From DATBLE01 sp963775695 (lineage in GTDB: Bacteria > Actinomycetota > Thermoleophilia > Gaiellales > Gaiellaceae): DNA of 64,000 nt. The stretch spans positions 1 to 64,000 of the forward strand of contig CAVZJU010000018.1 in NCBI GenBank assembly GCA_963775695.1. The letters run 5' to 3'. The notes under the pieces are model-generated. The model did no database searches. It was given only the letters and a program-made list of their open reading frames with translations, and was not told the DNA's origin. This document shows, piece by piece, positions 33,121 through 42,582 of the stretch (the first letter of the stretch is position 1; every line of letters begins with the position of its first letter). Made by a program: the position numbers and the translations under genes.

Positions 33121-34030
33121 GTGCGGGCGCGTAGTCGAGCCACTGGGCCCAGCGTTCGCTCCGGCCCTCGACCGTGTCCTTGTATGCAGCCTGGAGCTCG
33201 AGCGTGACCTGGCCGACCCCGATCTCGTGGTCGTCGACCGAGCGCACCGGTGTCACCTCGACCGCGGTGCCGCACATGAAGACCTCGTCGGCGAGGTAGA
33301 GATCGGTCCGGATCAGCGGTTTCTGAACGACCGGGTAGCCGATGTCCTGAGCGATCTGGATGATCGAGTCGCGGGTGATCCCGGGCAGGATCGACGAGCT
33401 CAGGTCCGGCGTGTACACGGTGCCGTCCTTGACGACGAAGATCGTCTCCCCGGGCCCGTCCGCGATGTAGCCGTCCTCGGTGAGCAGGATCGCCTCGTCG
33501 TAGCCGGCACGCCGCGCCTCGTGCGTGGCCAGCATGGAGTTCAGGTAGACACCGGTCGCCTTCGCCGCGTGCGGGATCGTGTTGGGGCCGACCCGCCGCC
33601 AGGACGAGATCATCACCCGGACGCCCTCCTGCTGGCTCGTCTCGCCGAGATAGGCGCCCCAGGGGAAGCAGATGATCGCGACGTCCACCGGGTTCTCCCC
33701 GCAGTGGACGCCGAGGTCGCCGTAGCCGTAGAACGCGATCGGCCGCAGATACGAGGCGTCGAGGCCGTTGACGGCGAGGGTCTCGAAGCAGGCGGAACGG
33801 AGCTCCTCCGTCGTATACGGAAGCTCCATGTAGAGCATGCGGGCGGACGCGTCGAGCCGGTGAAGGTGGTCCGCGAGCCGGAAGACGGCGGGGCCGCGCT
33901 CGGTCGCGTAGCAGCGGGTGCCCTCGAAGACTCCGGTGCCGTAGTGCAGGCCGTGCGCGCCGACGTGGATCCGGGCGTCCGCCCAGTCCACCAGCTCGCC
34001 GTTCATCCAGATCTTCTCGGTCTCCTGCAT
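33107..34030 (-). CDS. ilvE: Branched-chain amino acid aminotransferase
   Basis: 307 residues, PLP fold type IV: KIWMNGELVDWADARIHVG, HGLHYGTGVFEGTRCYAT, SYLRPIAFYGYGDLGVH, PHAAKATGVYLNSMLATHEA (catalytic Lys in AAKATG), DEAILLTEDGYIADGPGETI and VFMCGTAVEVTPVRSVD. It makes Val, Leu and Ile from their keto acids. It has a proper leader: TAACAT, then an AGGAGG Shine-Dalgarno 3 nt before the ATG, unlike the leaderless neighbours. Convergent 14-nt overlap with the DegT gene. Confidence 0.95.
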   Translation of the reverse strand: MQETEKIWMNGELVDWADARIHVGAHGLHYGTGVFEGTRCYATERGPAVFRLADHLHRLDASARMLYMELPYTTEELRSACFETLAVNGLDASYLRPIAFYGYGDLGVHCGENPVDVAIICFPWGAYLGETSQQEGVRVMISSWRRVGPNTIPHAAKATGVYLNSMLATHEARRAGYDEAILLTEDGYIADGPGETIFVVKDGTVYTPDLSSSILPGITRDSIIQIAQDIGYPVVQKPLIRTDLYLADEVFMCGTAVEVTPVRSVDDHEIGVGQVTLELQAAYKDTVEGRSERWAQWLDYAPAPKPA

Positions 34031-34052
34031 CGGCCTCCTCTTCTTCCGGATG

Positions 34053-34583
34053 TTACGTGTCCTCGGCGACGTCGACCAACTCCGCCCGCGTGACCCGTGC
34101 GAGCTCGGACGCCGGCAGGCCGGCCATGTGCCGGGACGAGCCCGCCCCCACCCACAGCGTCCCCTCGGTCGGGATCCGCCGGTCGAGCAGGATGCGCGAG
34201 ACGCGGGCGAGCGCGACCGGAGCGACCGCGCCGACGTCGTAGCCGGTGACGTCGCGGATCTGCGCGGCGCCGGCGACGCGGGCCCGGTTCGACGAGGTCG
34301 CGCGCGCCACCTTGGCGGCGTCGGCGCGGCGATCGCCGGACACGAGGACGAGCACCCACGAGCCGTCGCAGTCGAAGAGCAGCGACTTGACGATTCGGCT
34401 CAGCTCGCACCCGACGGCCGTCGCCGCGTCCTCTGCGGTGGGCGTTCCGGCAGCGAACTCCTCGATCCGCGCCTCGGCGCCGGCGGTGCGCAGCGCCTCG
34501 CTCACGCGTTCCACGGGATCGGGCCAGGGCTCGGTGAGATCGCGAGCCCCGCTCACGTCTCTGTGCTCGGCTTCGTCTTTCAT
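34053..34583 (-). CDS. YbaK/EbsC-type aminoacyl-tRNA deacylase with N-terminal extension
   Basis: 176 residues: VERVSEALRTAGAEARIEEF, TAEDAATAVGCELSRIVKSL LF, VLVLVSGDRRADAAKVARAT, GYDVGAVAPVAL, LLDRRI, LWVGAGSSRHMAGLPASELA. This is the YbaK/ProX deacylase fold that clears mischarged tRNA. Homologues begin near VERV; here about 24 extra residues (MKDEAEHRDVSGARDLTEPW...) precede it, and the first seven match the dispersed element. The ATG overlaps the serA stop (ATGA). Confidence 0.88.
   Translation of the reverse strand: MKDEAEHRDVSGARDLTEPWPDPVERVSEALRTAGAEARIEEFAAGTPTAEDAATAVGCELSRIVKSLLFDCDGSWVLVLVSGDRRADAAKVARATSSNRARVAGAAQIRDVTGYDVGAVAPVALARVSRILLDRRIPTEGTLWVGAGSSRHMAGLPASELARVTRAELVDVAEDT
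34563..34583 (-). repeat. Dispersed stop/start-junction element, partial copy 3
   Basis: 21 nt, ATGAAAGACGAAGCCGAGCA plus C, matching the start of copies 1 and 2 (GTGAGAGACGAAGCCGAG). Again it begins exactly at the stop/start overlap of two genes (serA and the YbaK-like gene). The rest of the element, including the hairpin, is not recognisable. Confidence 0.55.
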
Positions 34584-36148
34584 GCCAACGAGATGAACTG
34601 AACATCGTCGAAGCCCTCGGCGCGGATGCGCTCGACCAGCTTCGCGGGGGCGGGCGCGTCGATCGCGAACGCCATCAGCGCCTTGCCGGCCTCGTGCGTC
34701 CGCGAGACGGCCATGTTCGCGATGTTCACGCCGTGCTCGCCGAACATCGTCCCCACCGTACCGATCACACCGGGCATGTCCGTGTAGAGGAGGAAGACGA
34801 GGTTCGGGACGAGCTCGATGTCGATCGAGAAGCCGAGCGCGCCGGCCAGGAAGAGACGTGGCTCCGGCCCGATCGTCGTCCCAGAGACGGCGACCCCGTC
34901 GGTGCGGACCTCGACCAGATTCATGTAGTCGCGCGACGCGCGGAAGCGCTCCTCCGAGACGGCGATGCCGCGCTCGGCGGCGATCACCGGCGCGTTCACG
35001 TAGTTGACCACCTGGTCGACCCTGCCCTGGAAGATCCCGTTCAGGGCCGCCACGGTGAGCAGACGCGTGTCGTACTCGGAGAGCGGTCCGTGCGCGGCGA
35101 CGACGACCCGCTTCGGCCACTCGCCTTCGAGCTCCACCGCCAGGCGACCGAGCTTCGCCGCCAGCGGGATGAAGGGGCCCAGCATCTCCAGGTCGGCCGC
35201 GTCGACGACCGGGATGTTCACCGCGTTCGTGACCAGGCCTCCCTCGAGCGCTGCGACGATCTGCTCCGCGACGATCAGCCCTGCCCGGTCCTGCGCCTCG
35301 TCGGTGGAGGCGGCCAGGTGGGGCGTGACCACGACCTCGTCGAGCTCGAGCAGCGGCCCCGAGTACGGCTCCGCGGAGAAGACGTCGAGCGCGGCGCCCG
35401 CGAGCTTGCCCGAGCGGATCGCCTCGACGAGGGCGCCCTCGTCTACGAGCGCGCCGCGCGCTGCATTGATCAACCTCGCGCCGTCGCGCATCGACGCGAT
35501 CGCCTCCCGATCGATGATCCCGGCCGTCTCGTCGGTCAGCGGGAGGTGGAGCGTGACGAAGTCGGCCGCGCCGAGCACGCCCTCGAGCGTCGGCTCGCGC
35601 TCGATGCCGGCTTCTCGGAACCGGTCCTCGCCGACGAACGGGTCGTAGGCGACCACCCGCATGCCCAGCCCGATCGCCCGCCGGGCCACCTGCTGGCCGA
35701 TCCGGCCGAGGCCGAGGACGCCGAGCGTCTTGTCGGCGAGCTCGATCCCGCTCCAGCGCGAGCGCTCCCAGGTTCCCCGTTTCAGCGCGGCGTGGGCCTG
35801 CGGAATGTTGCGGGCGAGGGCGACCAGCAGGCCGATCGTCTGCTCGGCGGCGGAGACAACCGTCGAGTCGGGGGCGTTCGCGACGACGATCCCGCGGCGG
35901 GTGGCGGCGTCCACGTCGACGTTGTCCACGCCGACGCCGGCCCGGCCGATCACCTTCAGCCGGTCGGCGCGGGCGATCAGGTCCGCGGTCAGCTTGGTCG
36001 CCGAGCGGATCACGATCGCGTCATAGCCGGCGATGGTCTCGGCGAGGTCGGAGTCACCGTCCACGTCGACGTCGAACCGGCCTCGGAGGAGCTCGACGCC
36101 CGGCTCGGCGATCGGCTCCCGGACGAGCACCCGCGGCCGCTCAGCCAT
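34580..36148 (-). CDS. serA: D-3-phosphoglycerate dehydrogenase
   Basis: 522 residues, type 1 (long) PGDH: RPRVLVREPIAEPGVELL, VVRSATKLT-like segment (IVIRSATKLTADLIARAD), VGVDNVDVDAATRRGIVV, NAD-binding GVLGLGRIGQQVARRAIGLG, INAARGALVDEGALVEAI, VVTPHLAASTDEAQDRAG (catalytic His), an intervening ASB domain, and a C-terminal ACT domain (LYTDMPGVIGTVGTMFGEHG VNIANMAVSR) for serine feedback. The ATG was chosen at MAERPRVLV, overlapping the upstream aminotransferase stop by 8 nt. First step of serine synthesis. Confidence 0.97.
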   Translation of the reverse strand: MAERPRVLVREPIAEPGVELLRGRFDVDVDGDSDLAETIAGYDAIVIRSATKLTADLIARADRLKVIGRAGVGVDNVDVDAATRRGIVVANAPDSTVVSAAEQTIGLLVALARNIPQAHAALKRGTWERSRWSGIELADKTLGVLGLGRIGQQVARRAIGLGMRVVAYDPFVGEDRFREAGIEREPTLEGVLGAADFVTLHLPLTDETAGIIDREAIASMRDGARLINAARGALVDEGALVEAIRSGKLAGAALDVFSAEPYSGPLLELDEVVVTPHLAASTDEAQDRAGLIVAEQIVAALEGGLVTNAVNIPVVDAADLEMLGPFIPLAAKLGRLAVELEGEWPKRVVVAAHGPLSEYDTRLLTVAALNGIFQGRVDQVVNYVNAPVIAAERGIAVSEERFRASRDYMNLVEVRTDGVAVSGTTIGPEPRLFLAGALGFSIDIELVPNLVFLLYTDMPGVIGTVGTMFGEHGVNIANMAVSRTHEAGKALMAFAIDAPAPAKLVERIRAEGFDDVQFISLA

Positions 36149-37301
36149 TGCCGCGTCCGGCCGGAACGGGCGCGAACGCCTCGAGCGCGCGGGCCACACC
36201 GACGCCGCGCTCCACCTCCGCGCCGGCCTCCACGAGCGCGAGCTCGACGGCCGCCAGCGCGGCGACCACGTCGAAGACGTCGTAGTAGCCGATGTGGCCG
36301 ATCCGGAAGAGCCGGTTCTTCAGGTCGCCGTGGCCGCCGGCGACCGTGACGCCGTACCGGTCGCGGAGGTAAAGACGGAGCTCGCCAGCGTCGATGCCTT
36401 CCGGCGTGAGGATGGCGGTGACGACCGCGGAGCGGTCCTCGTCGGGCGAGAAGAGCTCGAGACCCATCGCCTTCGCGCCCTCGCGGCAGGCACGACCGAG
36501 TCGGATGTGGCGGTCGAACACCGCCTCGAGCCCCTCGTCCAGCAGCAGCCCGAGCGCCACGTCGAGCCCGCGGACGAGGGAGACGGCCGGCGTGAACGCG
36601 CTGTCCAGCTTGGCCTGGCCGGCGCGCGTACGCTCCCAGTCGAAGTAGAAGCGCGGCGACGAGCCGCGGGCCGCGAGGGCTGCTTCCGACACCGAGACGA
36701 GACCGATCCCCGGCGGTGTCATCAGCGCCTTCTGCGAGCCCGAGGCGACGACGTCGAGTCCCCACGTGTCCGTCTCGAGCGGGACGGCGCCGAGGCTGGA
36801 GACGGCGTCGACGACGACGAGTGCCCCCGACGGCTTCGCCGCCGCCGCCAGCGCCTGGACGTCGGCGACGACGCCGGTGGACGTCTCCGAGTGCGTCAGG
36901 AACACGGCCTTCGCGCCGCCGGCCTCATCGAGCTTCGCGCCCAGATCCTCCGCACGCGGCGTCTCGCCCCACTCGTACTCCAGCGCCTGGACGTCCGCAC
37001 CGTAGGCGGTCGCGAGGTTGCGCCAGCGCTGCCCGAACGCGCCCGCGGAGACGACGACGACGCGGTCCCCCGGCGAGCAGAGGTTCGCGACCGCGGACTC
37101 CATCGCCCCCGTGCCCGACGAGGTGAAGAGGAGGACGTCGCCGGCGGTCCGATACACGGCCCGCAGCCGGTCGAGACACTCGCCGAACAGCGCCCGGTAG
37201 TCGGGGCCGCGGTGGTGGACGACCGGCTCGGCGAGAGCAGCGAGCACCTCGGGCGGAACAGGTGTAGGACCCGGCGTGAAGAGGTACCGCTTCTCGGCCA
37301 T
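36141..37301 (-). CDS. Class V aminotransferase (serine-pyruvate / alanine-glyoxylate type)
   Basis: 386 residues: YLFTPGPTPVPPEVLAALAE PVVHHRGPDY, LLFTSSGTGAMESAVANL, VVVSAGAFGQRW, HSETSTGVVADVQ, VVDAVSSLGAVPLETDTWG, ASGSQKALMTPPGIG (PLP Lys) and IGHIGYYDVFDVVAAL. It is translationally coupled to serA, so the likely role is the second step of serine synthesis or a serine/glyoxylate transamination. Coupling of this family with serA is a recurrent arrangement; the exact donor is not readable. The minus strand shows TACCCT 8 nt before the ATG. Confidence 0.93.
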   Translation of the reverse strand: MAEKRYLFTPGPTPVPPEVLAALAEPVVHHRGPDYRALFGECLDRLRAVYRTAGDVLLFTSSGTGAMESAVANLCSPGDRVVVVSAGAFGQRWRNLATAYGADVQALEYEWGETPRAEDLGAKLDEAGGAKAVFLTHSETSTGVVADVQALAAAAKPSGALVVVDAVSSLGAVPLETDTWGLDVVASGSQKALMTPPGIGLVSVSEAALAARGSSPRFYFDWERTRAGQAKLDSAFTPAVSLVRGLDVALGLLLDEGLEAVFDRHIRLGRACREGAKAMGLELFSPDEDRSAVVTAILTPEGIDAGELRLYLRDRYGVTVAGGHGDLKNRLFRIGHIGYYDVFDVVAALAAVELALVEAGAEVERGVGVARALEAFAPVPAGRGNG

Positions 37302-37378
37302 CGCAACGGAGGGTAGCTTCCGAGGTGACCGTGGGATCTAGTCTAGGGTGATCCCGATCCCGGAAGCGAAAGGGGAAG

Positions 37379-38116
37379 ATGGAAGCGAACGGAGCCGTCG
37401 TCGTCGCCCAGGCTGTCGCCCGCCGCTACGGCGAGGGCGATACGGCAGTCGATGCCCTCTGCGGTGTGTCGCTCGAAGTGTCCCGGGGCCAGCTGACGAC
37501 CGTGATGGGGCCGTCGGGCTCGGGGAAGTCGACCCTGATGCACATCCTCGCCGGGCTCGATCGCCCGACCGGCGGCAGCGTCGAGATCAGCGGTACCGAG
37601 ATCACCACGCTGGACGACACCGCCCTGACGAAGCTCCGGCGCGAGCACATCGGCTTCATCTTCCAGTTCTTCAACCTGCTGCCGATGCTCTCCGCCGAGG
37701 AGAACATCACGCTGCCGCTGACCATCGCCGGCGAGAAGATCGACAAGGCCTGGCTGGAGCAGCTGCTCGAGTCGGTCGGGCTGAAGGACCGGCGGACGCA
37801 CCGGCCGTCGGAGCTGTCCGGCGGCCAGCAGCAGCGCGTGGCGATCGCGCGCGCGCTGGTCTCGAAACCGACCGTCGTCTTCGCCGACGAGCCCACCGGC
37901 AACCTCGACTCGAAAACCGGCGGTGAGATCCTCGAGCTCCTTCGCCAGGCCGTGCAGGACGGCGGCCAGACGACGGTGATGGTCACGCACGACCCCCGCT
38001 CGGCCTCGATCGCCGACCGCATCCTCTTCCTGGCCGACGGCAACATCGTCAAGGAGCTGCCCCGCTCGGAGCCACACGAGGTGATCACGGCCATGGAGGA
38101 GATCAGCCGGACGTGA
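37379..38116 (+). CDS. ABC transporter ATP-binding protein (MacB/LolD type)
   Basis: 245 residues: Walker A GPSGSGKST, Q-loop FIFQFFNLLPMLSAEENI, signature LSGGQQQRVAIARAL, Walker B VVFADEPTGNLDSKTGGEIL and H-loop VTHD. This is the MacB/LolD/FtsE-like group that drives FtsX-type permeases by mechanotransmission. An AGGGG ribosome-binding site precedes the ATG. Its stop overlaps the permease start by 4 nt (GTGA). Confidence 0.95.
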   Translation: MEANGAVVVAQAVARRYGEGDTAVDALCGVSLEVSRGQLTTVMGPSGSGKSTLMHILAGLDRPTGGSVEISGTEITTLDDTALTKLRREHIGFIFQFFNLLPMLSAEENITLPLTIAGEKIDKAWLEQLLESVGLKDRRTHRPSELSGGQQQRVAIARALVSKPTVVFADEPTGNLDSKTGGEILELLRQAVQDGGQTTVMVTHDPRSASIADRILFLADGNIVKELPRSEPHEVITAMEEISRT

Positions 38117-40665
38117 GGTCGATCGCGCTCCGCGGGCTCTGGGCGCGGAAGCTCAGGACGTTCCTGACCGCGTTCGCGATCGTCTTGGGGATCGCGACCG
38201 TGAGCGGCACCTTCGTGCTCACCGACTCGATCACGCACGCGTTCAACGCGATCTTCTCGAACATCTATCGCGGCACCGACGCCTCGATCACGGGGAAGTC
38301 GGCCGTGAGCCTGGACGCGACTCAGGATCTGCCCCCGTTCGACGAGTCCCTGCTGGAGAAGGTCCGGACGCTGCCGAGCGTCCAGGCGGCCATCGGCGGC
38401 GTGGCCGACACCGCGAACCTGATCGGCTCGAACGGCAAGGTGATCAGCTTCGGCGGAGCCCCCCACCTCGGCTTCTCCGTCGATCCGACCCAGGCGCGGT
38501 TCAACTCGCTCTCTCTCGTCAAGGGCGCCTGGCCGGGCCTCAACGAAGTGGTGATCGACCATTCGACCGCCGACAAGAAGGACATCTCGGTCGGCGACAA
38601 GATCCGGGTCGAGGCGCAGGGGGGCGCTCAGCCGTTCACCGTCTCGGGTCTAGTCAAGTTCGGCACGAGCGGGCTGGACATCGGCGGGGCGACGCTCGCC
38701 GGCTTCGACCTGCGCAGCGCCCAGAAGCTGTTCCACAAGCAGGGCAAGCTCGACCAGATCCGGGTCTCCAAGAAGCCCGGCGTGAGCGAGAGCACGCTGC
38801 TGACCGACATCCGGGAGATCCTGCCGCCGCAGACGCAGGTGAAGAGTGGCGCAGCGCAGGCCGAGACGGATGCCAGCGACACCAACGCCTTCACGAGCTT
38901 CCTGCAGAAGTTTCTGCTCTCGTTCGGGATCATTGCGCTCTTCGTCGGGTCGTTCGTGATCGCCAACTCGCTCTCCATCACCGTCACCCAGCGGACGCGC
39001 GAGTTCGCGACCCTGCGCACGCTCGGTGCGACGCGGCGCCAGATTCGCCGCTCGGTGCTGCTCGAGTCGTTCGTCATGGGCTTCCTTGCCTCGGTGGTCG
39101 GCCTCTTCCTCGGGCTCGGGCTGGCGAAGCTCCTCTTCTGGCTGTTCGGCGTTGCCGGGTTCACGCTGCCCAACACCGGGCTGCTCTTCAAGACGCGGAC
39201 GATCGTCGTCTGCCTGGTCGTCGGGACGCTCGTGACGATGCTGGCCAGCCTTCGCCCCGCCAGGCGCGCGACGCGCGTTCCGCCGATCGCAGCCGTCCGC
39301 GAAGGCGCGACCCTCCCGCCCGGCCGCTTCGCCAAGTACCGCGGGATCGGCTCGGCGACGCTGGCCGTGCTCGGCTTCCTCCTCCTCGCCTACGGGATGT
39401 GGGGGGCGAGCGGGACCGGCCCCGTGCTCACCTTCATGGGCATCGGCGCAGTGCTCATCTTCTTCGGGATCGCGCTGTTCACCGCCCAGCTGATCCGGCC
39501 GCTCGCGGCCATCCTCGCCGTCCCCGGGGACCGGCTGGCCGGAGCGCCCGGGATCCTCGCGCGCGAGAACGCGATCCGGAACCCGCAGCGCACCGGCTCG
39601 TCGGCGGCCGCCCTGATGATCGGGCTGACCCTGGTCACGCTGGTGACGATGCTGGCGACGTCGATCCGCGCCTCCTTCTTCGGCGCAGTCGACAAGATCT
39701 TCATCGCCGACTACGCGGTCACGGCCCAGAACAACTTCGACCTGATGCCGGCGGCGATCGGGCAGACGCTCGAGCAGACGCCCGGCGTCCACGACGTCGT
39801 CGGCGTCCGGGTCGGCGACATGCGCGTACTCGGCTCGCGCAGCACGCTGTCCGCCGTGAACCCCGGTGGCAGCCGGATCTTCAGGCTCGACTGGACCGCC
39901 GGCTCGCCGAAGACGCTCGACACGCTGGGGCCGGGCGACGCCTTCACGGACAAGGACTATGCGAAGAAACACCACCTGTCCCTCGGCTCCCGGATCCAGA
40001 TCCTCGTCCCGAGCGGGCAGCGACCGACGTTCCGAATCGCCGGCATCTACGACCCCCCGTCGGGGGGCTCTCCCTTCAACGGACCGCTGGTGATCTCGAC
40101 GCAGACCTTCGACAAGCTCTACACGACGCCCCAGGACCAGTTCGTCTTCTTCAACGCGACCGGAGGGGTCTCGACGGCGAACAACGCCAAGCTCGACCAG
40201 GCGCTGAAGGGCTTCCCGAACGCGAAGGTGCAGGACCGCGCCGAGTTCAAGAAGAACCAGGCGAGCTTCATCGGGAACATCCTCAACGTCCTCTACGTGC
40301 TGCTGGCGCTCTCGGTGATCGTCAGCCTGTTCGGGATCGTGAACACGCTCGTGCTGACCATCTACGAGCGCACGCGCGAGCTCGGGATGCTGCGCGCGGT
40401 CGGCATGACCCGCTGGCAGGTGCGGTGGATGGTCTCGCTGGAGAGCGTCGTCACCGCGCTGATCGGCGCCCTCGTCGGGATCGCGCTCGGGGTCATCCTC
40501 TCGGTGCTGATGATCGTGCGCGTCGACTTCCTCGTGCTCTCGTGGCCGATCTGGTCGCTGATCATCTTCGCGCTCGTCGCCGTCGTCGCCGGCATGGTCG
40601 CGGCGATCTTCCCGGCACGGCGGGCAGCCCGGCTGAACGTCCTCGAGGCGCTGCAGTACGAGTAG
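38113..40665 (+). CDS. FtsX/MacB-type ABC transporter permease
   Basis: 850 residues with the duplicated layout of this family: N-terminal TM (TFLTAFAIVLGIATVSGTFV), a large extracellular domain, three TMs (LSFGIIALFVGSFVIANSLS; LLESFVMGFLASVVGLFLGL; TRTIVVCLVVGTLVTMLA), a second pair, another extracellular domain, then C-terminal TMs (LNVLYVLLALSVIVSLFGIV; SLIIFALVAVVAGMVAAIFP). Conserved FtsX motifs ERTRELGMLRAVGMTRWQV and PARRAARLNVLEALQYE are present. It probably exports or extracts a lipid-anchored or peptide substrate. Confidence 0.93.
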   Translation: MRSIALRGLWARKLRTFLTAFAIVLGIATVSGTFVLTDSITHAFNAIFSNIYRGTDASITGKSAVSLDATQDLPPFDESLLEKVRTLPSVQAAIGGVADTANLIGSNGKVISFGGAPHLGFSVDPTQARFNSLSLVKGAWPGLNEVVIDHSTADKKDISVGDKIRVEAQGGAQPFTVSGLVKFGTSGLDIGGATLAGFDLRSAQKLFHKQGKLDQIRVSKKPGVSESTLLTDIREILPPQTQVKSGAAQAETDASDTNAFTSFLQKFLLSFGIIALFVGSFVIANSLSITVTQRTREFATLRTLGATRRQIRRSVLLESFVMGFLASVVGLFLGLGLAKLLFWLFGVAGFTLPNTGLLFKTRTIVVCLVVGTLVTMLASLRPARRATRVPPIAAVREGATLPPGRFAKYRGIGSATLAVLGFLLLAYGMWGASGTGPVLTFMGIGAVLIFFGIALFTAQLIRPLAAILAVPGDRLAGAPGILARENAIRNPQRTGSSAAALMIGLTLVTLVTMLATSIRASFFGAVDKIFIADYAVTAQNNFDLMPAAIGQTLEQTPGVHDVVGVRVGDMRVLGSRSTLSAVNPGGSRIFRLDWTAGSPKTLDTLGPGDAFTDKDYAKKHHLSLGSRIQILVPSGQRPTFRIAGIYDPPSGGSPFNGPLVISTQTFDKLYTTPQDQFVFFNATGGVSTANNAKLDQALKGFPNAKVQDRAEFKKNQASFIGNILNVLYVLLALSVIVSLFGIVNTLVLTIYERTRELGMLRAVGMTRWQVRWMVSLESVVTALIGALVGIALGVILSVLMIVRVDFLVLSWPIWSLIIFALVAVVAGMVAAIFPARRAARLNVLEALQYE

Positions 40666-40679
40666 GCGCGGCTGCCCGG

Positions 40680-41225
40680 GTGGAATCGCTGAAGGGTCAG
40701 CTGCTGCTCGCGTCGCCGGCGCTGTTCGACCCGAACTTCCGTCGGGCTGTCGTGCTGGTCACCGAGCACACCGACGAGGGTGCGGCCGGGCTCGTCCTCA
40801 ACCGCCCTTCCGAGACCGCGGTCGCCGACGCGGTTCCCGACCTGCTGCCGCTCGTCTCCGAGGAGGAGCGCGTCTACGTCGGCGGCCCGGTACAGGAGTC
40901 GGCCGTGCTGGTGCTGGCCGAGTTCGAGGACCCGCAGGAAGCGGCGATGCTGGTCGTCGACGACGTCGGCTTCGTCCCCGGCGACGGCGACTTCGACCTG
41001 CTCGCGGCCGCGACCCGCCGCGTGCGCGTGTTCGCCGGCTACGCCGGCTGGGGGCCCGGCCAGCTCGAGGCCGAGCTCGAGGAGTCGTCGTGGATCGTCG
41101 AGTCGTCGCCCGGCCCGGAGCTCTTCCCCGAGCCCGAGGAAGACCTCTGGGGACGCGTGCTGCGTGACAAGGGCGGCGTGTACCGCCTGGTCGCGCTGAT
41201 GCCCGAGGATCCCTCGGTCAACTAG
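40680..41225 (+). CDS. YqgE/AlgH family protein
   Basis: 181 residues: LKGQLLLASPALFDPNFRRA VVLVTEHTDEGAAGLVLNRP (the UPF0301 signature), RVYVGGPVQESAVLVLAEF, RVRVFAGYAGWGPGQLEAEL (GYAGW motif) and SWIVESS. It is widely conserved; function not firmly known (AlgH was linked to alginate control in Pseudomonas). GTG start; it follows the permease by 14 nt and may be in its operon. Ends convergently with the decarboxylase gene. Confidence 0.93.
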   Translation: MESLKGQLLLASPALFDPNFRRAVVLVTEHTDEGAAGLVLNRPSETAVADAVPDLLPLVSEEERVYVGGPVQESAVLVLAEFEDPQEAAMLVVDDVGFVPGDGDFDLLAAATRRVRVFAGYAGWGPGQLEAELEESSWIVESSPGPELFPEPEEDLWGRVLRDKGGVYRLVALMPEDPSVN

Positions 41226-42573
41226 CGAACGCCGCGACTGTCCGGTCGACGTCTTCCTCGGTCGTCTGCCAGTTGCTGACCGAGATGCGGATCGCCTGGC
41301 GGCCCGCCCAGCTCGTACCGCTCATCCAGGCCACCCCACTCCGCTGGACGTCGGCGAGCTTCGCGCCGGTCTGCTCGTCGGAGCCGAAGCGGAAGAGCAC
41401 CTGGTTGAGGACGACGTCGTTGAGCACCTCGACGTCCGAGACGTCGGCGATACCGGCGGCGAACCGTTGTGCCAGGTCGCAGCAGCGCTCGACCAGCTCG
41501 GCGATGCCGCGGCGGCCGAGCGAGCGGATCGCGGCATAGACAGGGAAGCCGCGGGCGCGGCGCGAGAACTCGGGCGTCCAGTCCACCTGGTCGCGCGGGC
41601 CGCCCTCGCCGCTCTGGACCAGGTACTCGGCCTGGACCGACATCGCGCGACGGTGCGGCTCCGGGCGGGCGCAGAAGACGATGCCGGAGTCGTACGGGAC
41701 GTTCAGCCATTTGTGTCCATCCGTGGACCAGGAGTCGGCCCGCTCGGCACCCGCGAGGAGGTGCGCGAAGCGAGGGCTGGCCGCGGCCCAGAGGCCGAAG
41801 GCGCCGTCGACGTGGAGCCAGGCGCCGGCGGCGGCTGTCGCGTCGGCGATCTCCGCAAAAGGGTCGAACGAGCCCGTGTTCACCTCGCCCGCCTGGGCGC
41901 AGACGATCGTCGGCCCTTCACCCGCTGCGAGTGCCTCGCGCAGGGCGTCGGGACGCATCCGCCCCTGCTCGTCGGCGACGACCGGCACGACCGAGCCGGT
42001 GCCGAGCCCGATCAGCCTGAGGGCACGCGGCAGGGTCGAGTGGGCCTTCTCGCCTGCGAGCACGCGGATCCGAGGCGCGCCGACCAGCCCGTCGCGTTCG
42101 ACGTCCCAGCCCACCTGGGCGAGGACGTGGTTGCGGGCGGCGGCCAGCGCGGTCGCGTGCGCCATCTGCGTCCCGGTCACGAACGCGAAGGAGACTCCGC
42201 GGGGTAGGCCGAGCAGCTCGGCCAGCCAGGCGCCGGCCACCTCCTCGACGACCGAGGCGGCCGGGCCGGCGACGTACAGGCCTGCGTTCTGGTCCCAGGT
42301 CGACGTCAGCCAGTCGGCGGCCAGCGCCGCGGGCACAGCGCCTCCGATAACGAACCCGAAGTACCGCCCGCTCGGAATCGCAACGGCGCCCGCGTCCCCC
42401 ACCTCGGCGAGTGCGCGCACGACCTCACGCGCATCGGTCGGCCCGTCCGGCACCGGACCGCCGAGCCGGGCGCGGAGCTCGTCGACCTCGACCCGTGGGA
42501 AGACGGGACGGTCGGGCAGGCTCTCGAGGAAGTCGGCAGCGAGGTCGGCCGTCTCGTGCAGCAGCTCGCGCAT
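41218..42573 (-). CDS. PLP-dependent amino acid decarboxylase (group II)
   Basis: 451 residues: FPRVEVDELRARLGGPVPDG, GRYFGFVIGGAVPAALAADW, GVSFAFVTGTQMAHATALAA ARN, HSTLPRALRLIGLG, ICAQAGEVNTGSFDPF-type core (IVCAQAGEVNTGSFDPFAEI), WLHVDGAFGLWAAASPR, and the PLP Lys in DSWSTDGHKWLNVPYDSGIV. It is the aromatic-amino-acid/glutamate decarboxylase superfamily; substrate unknown. It has its own leaderless-type promoter (TAGCGT, 6-nt gap) whose -10 overlaps the stop of the preceding TPP-enzyme gene. Confidence 0.9.
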   Translation of the reverse strand: MRELLHETADLAADFLESLPDRPVFPRVEVDELRARLGGPVPDGPTDAREVVRALAEVGDAGAVAIPSGRYFGFVIGGAVPAALAADWLTSTWDQNAGLYVAGPAASVVEEVAGAWLAELLGLPRGVSFAFVTGTQMAHATALAAARNHVLAQVGWDVERDGLVGAPRIRVLAGEKAHSTLPRALRLIGLGTGSVVPVVADEQGRMRPDALREALAAGEGPTIVCAQAGEVNTGSFDPFAEIADATAAAGAWLHVDGAFGLWAAASPRFAHLLAGAERADSWSTDGHKWLNVPYDSGIVFCARPEPHRRAMSVQAEYLVQSGEGGPRDQVDWTPEFSRRARGFPVYAAIRSLGRRGIAELVERCCDLAQRFAAGIADVSDVEVLNDVVLNQVLFRFGSDEQTGAKLADVQRSGVAWMSGTSWAGRQAIRISVSNWQTTEEDVDRTVAAFAS

Positions 42574-42582
42574 ATCGAGACG

